Source: Rhodospirillaceae bacterium (GTDB lineage: Bacteria > Pseudomonadota > Alphaproteobacteria > SP197). Taken from it: a stretch of 8,525 nucleotides of DNA. Location: positions 1 to 8,525 of the forward strand of contig JABIUG010000100.1 of assembly GCA_018700655.1 (NCBI GenBank), in the 5' to 3' direction. The position numbers and the translations under genes were made by a program. The stretch's first letter is position 1; every line of letters begins with the position of its first letter. Below the pieces are notes generated by a model, which was not told the origin of the DNA, did not search any database, and saw only the letters and a list, made by a program, of their open reading frames with translations. This document shows, one piece after another, positions 1-6,030 of this stretch.

Positions 1-96
1 GCTCCCCAAGCCATCTTGCCGCGCCCTGCAGGTCTGACCTACGCTACGCTCCGGTCAGCCCAGCAGGGCGACCACAACCGCCGGACCCTAACTTAG
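1..96 (+). CDS. C-terminal tail of a transposase (partial)
   Basis: Frame 1 is open from the window edge to TAG at 94-96 and encodes 31 residues, beginning APQAILPRPAG and ending QQGDHNRRTLT. The basic, Gln/Asn/Arg-rich tail that ends a few bases before the element terminus resembles the ends of IS3-type transposases (DDE integrase, orfB part). No catalytic residue lies in this piece, so the call rests on position relative to the putative terminus and on the tail style. It could instead be a chance open frame of 96 bases; the surviving evidence is the coincidence of stop codon, palindrome and gene break. Confidence 0.4.
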   Translation, partial: APQAILPRPAGLTYATLRSAQQGDHNRRTLT

Positions 97-720
97 AAGG
101 TGGACCACCTCATCGGGCCAGGCCACGGCGATGTAGAGCGTTGCCTCATCAAGCGAAAAGGCGAGCCCGTTGGGGCAGGCGAAATCGTCGGCGACGCGGA
201 CACAGGATCCATCGGCAGGGTCGAGACGATAGACATGTTCGCCGTCGATCTCGGGTTCCGCCTGAAACCCCTCGTAATCGGACCCGATGCCGTAGGCCGG
301 GTCCGTAAACCAGATCGTGCCGTCGGAGCGGACCACAACATCGTTGGGACTGTTGAAACGTTTGCCCTCAAAGTGGCTCGCCAGGTTGGTCACGCCGCCA
401 TCGTGTTCGATACGGGTGACGCTTCGGGTCCCGTGTTCACAGGCAACGATCCGACCCTCGCGATCGAGTGTGCTGCCATTGGTGTAACAGCCCTGCCCAC
501 TGCGGAAGTCGCCGACCGCGCCGGTCAATTCGTCCCAGCGCAAGCGCCGGTCGTTGGGAATGTCACTCCAGATCAGCGAACGATAAGCTGCCGAATGGAT
601 TGGGCCCTCGGTCCAGCGCCCACCGGTCCAGATCTGTTCAATCGGCTCATCGAGCTTGATGCTGCGACTGAAACGTTCGTCCCGAATCTCGTAACGCTCT
701 GTTTTCATGGTGATTTCCAT
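88..720 (-). pseudogene. SMP-30/gluconolactonase (sugar lactone hydrolase), truncated by the insertion sequence
   Basis: This is the N-terminal two thirds of an SMP-30/gluconolactonase/LRE-like protein, a six-bladed beta-propeller that uses a divalent metal to hydrolyse sugar or other lactones in the cytoplasm. Seen in the 210 residues from ATG at 720: WTEGP (metal ligand Glu39), CYTNG, CEHG, FNSPNDVVV (123-131), WFTDPAYG and CPNGLAFS (metal ligand Asn184). The family is normally about 290-310 residues. The match ends after LYIA (residue 198, base 127), and the last 12 codons are insertion-sequence DNA. The conserved PDG aspartate, third metal ligand, and the last blades are lost, so activity is unlikely. 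TTG at 729 and ATG at 708 are alternative starts; ATG at 720 has AGGA about 10 bases upstream. The gene is divergent from sthA. Its original pathway (sugar acid or lactone catabolism) is only a family inference. Confidence 0.85.
98..110. repeat. 13-base palindrome at the insertion sequence terminus
   Basis: AGGTGG-A-CCACCT is a perfect inverted repeat with a single central base. It sits 2 bases after the transposase stop and 15 bases inside the inferred element end, so it is probably part of the terminal inverted repeat recognised by the transposase. The partner copy would be at the other end of the element, outside the window. Confidence 0.45.
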
Positions 721-804
721 CGCCGGCAATTCCTAGGGTCGGCCCAGACAAAGCCTACACAACATTGAGCACAGCCGTCACCATGGCACCGGGCCGGGTC
801 GCAA

Positions 805-833
805 TTGATACATTGGGCCAATCTCTATATGTG
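805..833 (+). promoter_or_regulatory. Candidate sigma-70 promoter for sthA
   Basis: TTGATA (805-810) is followed after 17 bases by TATGTG (828-833), ending about 20 bases before the GTG start at 854. An 11-base palindrome ATTGG-G-CCAAT (812-822) lies in the spacer and could be an operator. The -10 match is weak, so this is a candidate only. The rest of the 730-853 region between the divergent genes shows no other clear signal. Confidence 0.3.
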
Positions 834-853
834 TAAAAGGGTCCGACAGAGCC

Positions 854-2304
854 GTGATTAGCGGCCAGGTGACTACAACAAGGGGCAGTGTCAAGGGTGC
901 GAGCCACGAGTTCGATCTGATTTGTATCGGCAGCGGACCGGCCGGCCAGCGTGCCGCAGTTCAGGCGGCCAAGTTGCGCAAACGTGTCGCGATCGTCGAG
1001 CGTGGCCTCGATGTCGGTGGTGTCTGTGTTCACACCGGCACGATCCCGTCCAAGACCTTCCGTGAAGCCGTGCTGTCCTTCACCGGCCACAGCAAGGGTG
1101 CGGCCTATGCTTCCAGTCATGAGGGCGGCATCGGCCAGGACGACCGCCCGACGGCAGACCAGCTGCTCTCGCGCGTCGGCGCCATCGTCAAGACCGAGGC
1201 GCGGGTCCAACAGGACCAGCTCCGCCGCAACAACGTCGATATCGTCGCCGGCACCGCCAGTATGACCGGCCCCAATGGCATCCTGGTGCATGGCCCCTCG
1301 GGCAACCGCGAGATGACAACTGAAAATGTCATCATCGCAGTCGGCACAAAACCCTCGCCCAATGTCAACATGCCGACCGGTCTGCCCAACGTCATCACCA
1401 GTGACGAAATCCTCAAGCTCAAGGAACTGCCGCGCAGCATGATCGTGGTCGGTTGCGGCGTGATCGGCGTCGAATACGCTTCGATGTTTGCCGCGCTCGG
1501 CGTCAAGGTGACTGTGGTTGACGGTCGCGAGCGACCGCTGGAATTCCTCGATGGCGAGATTGTCGACGAGCTGATCCACCAGATGCGACGCAACATGGTG
1601 ACGTTCCGCCTCGGTGAGTCCGTCGAACGGATCGATCATCACGAGGGTCCGCCCGAACAGGCGCTGGTGTTCCGCAATCTGGCAAACGACTGGTCGCCGA
1701 TCTGGTTCTGGCCTGCACCGGCAGGGTCGGCGCTTCAGACAATCTGGACCTGGAACGCGCGGGTCTCTCCACCGACCTTCGGGGGCGGATCAAGGTGGGT
1801 GAGGACTTTCGCTCGGAGGTCTCCAACATCTTTGCCGTGGGTGACGTGATCGGCTTCCCGAGCCTGGCAGCAACTTCGTCGGAACAGGGCAGGCTTGCCG
1901 CACGCCACGCCTTCGGCCTGCCGGCCGAGCCGATGACCACCCACTTTCCGGTCGGCATCTATGCCATCCCGGAAATCTCGATGGTCGGCGAAACCGAGCT
2001 TGCGCTGACCCGCCAGAAAATTCCGTACGAAACAGGCGTCGCGCATTATCACGAGATCGCGCGAGGCCAGATCCTGGGCGACGATTCCGGCCTGCTGAAG
2101 CTGATTTTCCATGCCGAGGACCACACGCTTCTCGGCGTCCACGCCATCGGCACCGGCGCAACCGAACTGGTCCATATCGGCCAGGCGGTGGCCGCCCTGG
2201 GTGGCGGAATCGACTATTTCCTGAACACGGTCTTCAACTACCCCACCCTTGCCGAGTGCTACAAGGTCGCGGCTCTGGACGCCCACAACAAACTGCTTCT
2301 CTAG
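854..2304 (+). pseudogene. sthA: Soluble (Si-specific) NAD(P)+ transhydrogenase, interrupted by one frameshift
   Basis: SthA is a cytoplasmic FAD enzyme of the pyridine nucleotide-disulfide reductase fold that exchanges reducing power between NADH and NADPH. Frame 2 from 854 gives the FAD-binding GSGPAG (residues 26-31), GGVCVHTGTIPSK (55-67) and the NAD-binding GCGVIG (200-205). Cys58 has Thr63 where disulfide reductases have the second Cys, which is the SthA hallmark and not a defect. After Leu276 (codon 1679-1681) the match moves to frame 1: GKRLVADLVLACTGR, then NIFAVGDVIG and the dimerisation domain ending HNKLLL at 2304. Unrepaired, translation would leave frame and stop at 1849 (331 residues), without the second FAD motif and the dimer interface. 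The rebuilt length of about 483 is near the usual 465-480. GTG at 854 is the assumed start (GTG at 869 also possible); no strong ribosome site is seen. The downstream part could start separately at GTG 1795 but would not make an enzyme. It may be a real lesion or a sequencing error. Confidence 0.9.
1679..1687 (+). other. Frameshift site in sthA
   Basis: The sequence CTGGCAAAC here is where homology passes from frame 2 to frame 1. Either one G is missing (CTG GGC), or one copy of a tandem 7-mer GGCAAAC (present once at 1681-1687) has been lost. Restoring the second copy would read NL-AN-GKRL, which aligns without gaps to the remembered E. coli SthA stretch HLKSGKKL. Restoring one G would read NLGKRL, two residues shorter in that turn. 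Confidence 0.75.
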
Positions 2305-2326
2305 AGCATCTTTACGCGTTCAGATC

Positions 2327-2767
2327 TCAGCCTCCCGGCGTGGTGGGCAGGTCGCCCAGAAGGCCAAGTGCCTGGAAGCCGACAGCCGCATTGTAATAGG
2401 CCGTGATCTTGACGATCTCGCCATCGGCGAAGTCGGCAATCATCACGAACTCGAAGGCGAGCTTGGCACCGGCCGGCTCAACGCCATACATCGGCGCGCG
2501 GTCGTGGGTCAGTTCCAGACGAAGCTCCGTGGCGACCCTGTCGCCGTCGATCGTCTTGCGGAACGGCATTGCGCGGCGATCGCTGGAAGCAACGATCCAG
2601 CCGGAGACATAGTTCCTGAAGGCATCACGACCATGGATCTGGGTATCTCTGCCGTTGTCGCAGTAGACGACGTCAGCTGCACAGCCGGCGACGAAAGCAT
2701 CGACATCACCTGCCGTATAGGCCGCCCAGGTATCATCGATCGCCTGGCTCATCTGTTCGGGTGTCAT
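2327..2767 (-). CDS. NTF2-like/SnoaL-like fold protein
   Basis: A 146-residue protein with the length and pattern of SnoaL-like/NTF2 domains: an N-terminal helix (QAIDDTWAAYTAGDVDAFVAGC), the strand with AADVVYCDNG, then IHGRDAFRNYVSGW, and long alternating strands ending in FADGEIVKITAYYN. Family members form cone-shaped dimers acting as small-molecule isomerases, cyclases, dehydratases or ligand binders; the catalytic residues vary too much to name a reaction. The start is ATG at 2765-2767 because GGGGAG lies about 8 bases upstream and the fold begins there; an in-frame extension up to 2863 has no family-like sequence. The gene converges on sthA (22 bases between stops) and is divergent from the flavin monooxygenase, so it may act on or regulate the same compound; this link is inference only. 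Confidence 0.8.
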   Translation of the reverse strand: MTPEQMSQAIDDTWAAYTAGDVDAFVAGCAADVVYCDNGRDTQIHGRDAFRNYVSGWIVASSDRRAMPFRKTIDGDRVATELRLELTHDRAPMYGVEPAGAKLAFEFVMIADFADGEIVKITAYYNAAVGFQALGLLGDLPTTPGG

Positions 2768-2853
2768 GGCGTGTCTCCCCTTGTGCCGTGTTTGACAGAT
2801 TGGAAATCTAACCGGAAACTTGGTTATCCGTCCAAGACGCGCTGGAGATCCCG
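2768..2853. promoter_or_regulatory. Divergent promoter region with two inverted repeats
   Basis: These 86 bases must hold the start signals for both the NTF2-like gene (-) and the monooxygenase gene (+). TTGACA at 2792-2797 is a perfect -35 box on the + strand, but the hexamer 17-18 bases on (GAAACT/AAACTT) is a poor -10. AGATT-GGA-AATCT (2797-2809) and CTTGG-N8-CCAAG (2819-2836) are short inverted repeats that could bind a dimeric regulator. GGAG at 2844-2847 is the ribosome site for the + gene. Confidence 0.35.
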
Positions 2854-4050
2854 ATGAAGGCACGACAGACGATCAAGGCAGATGTCTTTCGCGGCCCCTT
2901 CGATCCCGGCGGCCAGCCCGATGCAGCAACCGGGCAACCGCTCGAAATTTCCCTGTTTGCCTGGAACGTGCGCTCGGGCCTGTCAGCGACCAAGGCAGTC
3001 ATGGCCGACGAAAAACGTTATGCGGATGTCTGGCATTGGCCGTCGGCCGAAAAGCTGCTGCGTTCGGCCGACGCTCTGGGTTTCGATCACCAGGTCCAGT
3101 ACGGCATGTGGAGTGGCTATGGCGGCGCCTCTCGCTGGAATGACGAAGGGCTCGATTTCGCGACCGCTGCTTCCGCCAGCGCGGTCGTGACGAAAAACCT
3201 CAATCTCTTCTCGACCGTGCATGTCGGCTACAAGTTCCATCCCATGCACATCGCCAAGATCGGGGCCTGCATCGATTTCATTTCCGACGGACGCTGGGGC
3301 CTCAATGTTGTTTCCGGCGCCAATCCCGACGATTTCCTGAAATTCGGCATGAAGGAACGTCCGCCCGGGCCCGTGCGTTACGCTATGGCCGACGAATTCG
3401 TCACCCTGATGAAGTATCTCTGGGCCTATGACGACCCGGTCGATTTTGAGGGCGAACACTACCAGTGTTACGGCGGTTTGATCGGGCCCAAGCCGGCGCG
3501 CAAACCACGGCCTATCCTGATGAACGCCGGCCAATCGGATGCCGGATTCGATTTCGCCTGCCGCCAGGCAGACTGGGTATTTGTCGTGCCGCCCAAAGAG
3601 CATCTCGAAGAGTATGCCGCGATGGTCAACAAGTCGCACGCCCTGGCGGCCAAGTACGAGCGCAAGGTCCGTGTCGGAGCAATGTGTTACTCGATCATCG
3701 AGGAGACCGACGCCAAGGCAGAGGAAACCAAGGCCTGGCTTGAAAGCGAGGCCGACTATGAAGCGATCCTCTACTATTCAAATGCGATGGCGGGCACCAA
3801 GAGTGCCATGGACATGACCGAACCCGACGAATGGGCCGGGCTTGGCCGCGATCAGTATCTCAAGGTCGCGCTCGGCATGACCGGCTATCAGCTCTTCGGC
3901 AGCCCCGAGACCGTCGCCGAAAAGATGCGCGCGCTCCACGAGACAGGAGTCGACAACGCCGTTGTCGGCTTCTTCGATCCCCACAAGGCCGTGCCGCTGA
4001 TGGGCGAGAAGGTCATGCCCATCCTCAAGAAGATGGGCCTGCGCAACTGA
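2854..4050 (+). CDS. LLM-class flavin-dependent monooxygenase (RutA/SfnG-like)
   Basis: A 398-residue bacterial luciferase-like (TIM-barrel) enzyme. Such proteins take reduced FMN from a partner reductase and use oxygen to oxidise small organic substrates, commonly C-S or C-N compounds or heterocycles. Seen: ISLFAWNVRSG near residues 32-42, the GRWGLNVVSG segment (146-155) typical of the RutA/SfnG/SsuD subgroup, GPKPARKPRPILMNAGQSD (211-229) that matches the RutA-type AGQSDAG motif, and the C-terminal GSPETVAEKM (349-358). ATG at 2854 has GGAG 6 bases upstream. No flavin reductase gene is in the window, so the FMNH2 source lies elsewhere. The stop is 3 bases from the stop of the convergent CaiD-like gene. 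Substrate unknown: pyrimidines, sulfones and alkanesulfonates are the known choices in relatives, but this protein does not carry enough of any one signature to decide. Confidence 0.88.
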   Translation: MKARQTIKADVFRGPFDPGGQPDAATGQPLEISLFAWNVRSGLSATKAVMADEKRYADVWHWPSAEKLLRSADALGFDHQVQYGMWSGYGGASRWNDEGLDFATAASASAVVTKNLNLFSTVHVGYKFHPMHIAKIGACIDFISDGRWGLNVVSGANPDDFLKFGMKERPPGPVRYAMADEFVTLMKYLWAYDDPVDFEGEHYQCYGGLIGPKPARKPRPILMNAGQSDAGFDFACRQADWVFVVPPKEHLEEYAAMVNKSHALAAKYERKVRVGAMCYSIIEETDAKAEETKAWLESEADYEAILYYSNAMAGTKSAMDMTEPDEWAGLGRDQYLKVALGMTGYQLFGSPETVAEKMRALHETGVDNAVVGFFDPHKAVPLMGEKVMPILKKMGLRN

Positions 4051-4053
4051 CTT

Positions 4054-4854
4054 TTAGCGTCCCTTCCAGACGGGCTTGCGCTTTTCTGTGAAGGCGCGAG
4101 GACCTTCCTGCGCGTCTTCGGAAGCCATCATCTTCTCGTAGATCGGCACGCCGGAATTGCCGATCTTGGTTTTGCGCATCGCCTCGGCCAGCGGCAAATT
4201 CATGATCGCCGGCATGATCGCCTTCATTGACTGCAGCGCGAGCGGCGCGCCTTCGCTCAACTTGTCGGCCAGTTCACGGGCGTGATCCATCAGGTCTTCA
4301 GAGGGAACCACGTCGCGCACCAGGCCCCAGTGTTTGGCTTCCTGGGCCGACATGTGGCGTCCGGTGAGGAAAAGATCCATCGCGACATCATAGGGAATGC
4401 GGCGCGGCAGACGCTGGATCGCACCCGCGCTGGCAAGAAAACCACGCTCCATTTCGGGCAGCCAGAATTCGGCCCAGTCGACCGCGATCAGGATGTCGGT
4501 CGAAAGCGCCAGCTCAAACCCGCCGCCGATCGTCATACCGTTGATCGCGCCGATCACCGGCTTGTGGAGGTCCCAAAACTCAGTCAGGCCGGCAAAACCG
4601 CCCGGGGACTCATCGACATCGATGTCTTCGAGGCTTTCAGCCGCGGCCACCGCCTTCAGGTCCCAGCCAGCCGAGAAGCAACGATCGCCGTCCCCGGTCA
4701 TGATGCCGACGGTCAGGCTGTCGTCGTCCTGCAGCATGCGGAACGCCTCGTAGAGCTCCATCGAAGTTGCCGCATCGATCGCGTTGACCGGCGGGCGATT
4801 GAGCGTGACTTCGAGGACCTTGCCCCGTCGTTCAGTCTGGACGGCATCGGACAT
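4054..4854 (-). CDS. Enoyl-CoA hydratase/isomerase family protein, CaiD (carnitinyl-CoA dehydratase)-like
   Basis: A 266-residue crotonase-fold enzyme that adds or removes water across the double bond of an acyl-CoA. It resembles E. coli CaiD along its whole length: NAIDAATS (24-31), SAGWDLKA (61-68), SPGGFAGLTE (83-92), GGGFELAL (110-117) and the ending FTEKRKPVWKGR. Glu114 (GGGFE) and Glu134 (WLPE) sit where CaiD has its two catalytic glutamates, Glu111 and Glu131 as I recall them. The following loop reads GFLASAGA where CaiD has GIVPDSGG, so substrate preference may differ. ATG at 4852-4854 has GGAG about 9 bases upstream. It is the last gene of the dehydrogenase operon, 23 bases after the second dehydrogenase, and so most likely hydrates the enoyl-CoA they make. 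No CaiB-type CoA transferase or CaiC ligase is adjacent, which argues against a dedicated carnitine function. Confidence 0.88.
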   Translation of the reverse strand: MSDAVQTERRGKVLEVTLNRPPVNAIDAATSMELYEAFRMLQDDDSLTVGIMTGDGDRCFSAGWDLKAVAAAESLEDIDVDESPGGFAGLTEFWDLHKPVIGAINGMTIGGGFELALSTDILIAVDWAEFWLPEMERGFLASAGAIQRLPRRIPYDVAMDLFLTGRHMSAQEAKHWGLVRDVVPSEDLMDHARELADKLSEGAPLALQSMKAIMPAIMNLPLAEAMRKTKIGNSGVPIYEKMMASEDAQEGPRAFTEKRKPVWKGR

Positions 4855-4877
4855 GGAAAGTTTTCTCCAGTTGGTGT

Positions 4878-6020
4878 TCAGGCCGCGGCGCTGATGGCGC
4901 GGCCATAGGCTGCGAGATGATGGCGAACGTCACCAAAGGACGCATTCATCATCATCGCGCGTTTCAGGTGATGGCCCAGCGGCACATCCATCGTCATGCC
5001 GATTCCACCGTGAAGCTGGACCCCTTCCTCGCCGACCTTGCGGACAGCCTGGCCGACCGCAATCTTGGCGGCCATCGCGGCACGATGACGGGTGACGGCA
5101 TCCTTGTCGAGGTTGAGCGTGACGTCATAGACGCTGGTCTGGGCCAGTTCACATTCCATGTAGACGTCGACCATGCGGTGCTGCAACGCCTGGAACGAAC
5201 CAAGGGTCTGGCCGAACTGGCTGCGGGTCTTGAGGTATTCCAGCGTCACTTCATAGACTTCCCACATGGACCCCACAGCGTCGGCGCAAACGAACGCGAC
5301 CGCGTGGTCGATCACACGTTCAAGCACCGATAGGCCCTGCCCGACCTCGCCCAGAACCGCATCGGCACCCAGCTTCACCTCGTCGAACAGAATGTTGGAA
5401 GCTCTGCTGCCATCATGGGTGTTGTGTCTGGTCTGAGTGATGCCCTCGGCATCGGCCGGCACCACGAACAACGTGATCCCGTCATGATCGCGCTGCGCCC
5501 CGCTGGTGCGGGCGGCAACGACCAAGACATCTGCGTCGCTGCCAAAAAAGACGACATCCTTCTGGCCGGAGAGCACATAGCCACCACCGTCGGTGCGCGC
5601 CGTCGTCGCGACATCGAAAAGATCGTATCTGGCCTGGCGCTCCGAATAGGCCAGAGCAAGTTTCAGGTAACCCTCGGCAACCTTGGGCAACAGGCTGGTG
5701 CGTTGTTCCTCGCTGCCGGCGAACAGGATCGCATGCCCGCCCAGCACGACCGTCGCCAGATAAGGCGAAGTCACGAGGCGACGACCGAACTGTTCGGCAA
5801 TAACCATCAGTTCGAGCGGTCCACCGTCAAAGCCGCCGCAGTCTTCGGGAAACGGTGCGGCCAAACAGCCCAGTTCCGCGAGGGTCTGCCAGTGCCCATC
5901 GAGATATCCCTGCGTCGTGGCGACCGCAGCCTGACGTTTATCAAACGGAAAGAGATCGTTGATCACCCGCTGCAGGCTCTCGCGAAAAATGCGCTGGTCT
6001 TCGTTCAATGAGAAATCCAT
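4878..6020 (-). CDS. Acyl-CoA dehydrogenase family protein, likely non-catalytic partner subunit
   Basis: A 380-residue acyl-CoA dehydrogenase-fold protein: N-terminal helices from MDFSLNEDQRIFRESL, the middle beta domain (SGQKDVVFFGSDADVLVV, 151-168) and the C-terminal helices with TRSQFGQTLGSFQALQHRMVD (265-285) and QLHGGIGMTMD (335-345), both FAD-contact regions. The acyl-loop motif usually read as TEPxAGSD is degraded to SERQARYD, and I see no glutamate at either known catalytic-base position (region 236-250, or SFGDVRHH at 361-368). This fits the FAD-sharing, non-catalytic subunit of alpha2-beta2 dehydrogenases such as mycobacterial FadE26-FadE27. The ATG at 6018-6020 begins the conserved MDFSLNEDQR and has GAGG about 9 bases upstream; an in-frame extension to 6224 overlaps the upstream gene and is not used. 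It starts 10 bases after the larger dehydrogenase gene, so the two are almost surely co-translated. Confidence 0.88.
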   Translation of the reverse strand: MDFSLNEDQRIFRESLQRVINDLFPFDKRQAAVATTQGYLDGHWQTLAELGCLAAPFPEDCGGFDGGPLELMVIAEQFGRRLVTSPYLATVVLGGHAILFAGSEEQRTSLLPKVAEGYLKLALAYSERQARYDLFDVATTARTDGGGYVLSGQKDVVFFGSDADVLVVAARTSGAQRDHDGITLFVVPADAEGITQTRHNTHDGSRASNILFDEVKLGADAVLGEVGQGLSVLERVIDHAVAFVCADAVGSMWEVYEVTLEYLKTRSQFGQTLGSFQALQHRMVDVYMECELAQTSVYDVTLNLDKDAVTRHRAAMAAKIAVGQAVRKVGEEGVQLHGGIGMTMDVPLGHHLKRAMMMNASFGDVRHHLAAYGRAISAAA

Positions 6021-6030
6021 GACCCTGTCC

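Larger units (their letters stand above)
1..125 (+). mobile_element. Right end of an insertion sequence (IS3-family-like), partial
   Basis: The first 125 bases look like the end of an insertion sequence that begins outside the window. Seen: an open frame enters from the left edge and stops at 94-96. It is followed at once by AGGTGGACCACCT (98-110, a 13-base palindrome) and by a stretch ending in CCAGGCCA at 125. Read from the other strand the element would start TGGCC, matching the TG...CA ends of IS3-family elements. The boundary at 125/126 is placed where the interrupted sugar-lactonase gene on the - strand stops matching its family: its protein follows the family up to LYIA, and the next codon keeps only its first base G. 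The other end and the target duplication are outside the window. The family assignment is from memory of IS3 tails and ends and is moderate. Confidence 0.55.

Noticed and set aside
34..58. CTGACC ... GGTCAG inverted repeat with ACGCTACGCT in the loop
   Set aside because: Considered as a terminator or recombination site; it lies inside the putative transposase tail, has no T-run, and the loop is long, so no separate function can be supported.
100..768. Long open frame on the + strand opposite the lactonase gene (222 codons)
   Set aside because: It is antisense to a clear family match and has no recognisable domain; long antisense frames are expected in GC-rich DNA.
1022..1055. Missing second redox cysteine in the flavoprotein (Thr63)
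   Set aside because: Considered as a damaged disulfide reductase, but loss of this cysteine is normal for soluble transhydrogenases.
755..1642. Open frame of 295 codons on the - strand opposite sthA
   Set aside because: The His/Asp-rich composition is typical of an antisense shadow, and the + strand carries clear SthA motifs throughout.
2768..2863. Upstream extension of the NTF2-like protein
   Set aside because: It would run into the start of the divergent gene, and the ATG at 2767 has a good ribosome site directly at the start of the fold.
2983..3639. Open frame of 218 codons on the - strand inside the monooxygenase gene
   Set aside because: Antisense shadow of a strongly supported gene, with no family motif or ribosome site.
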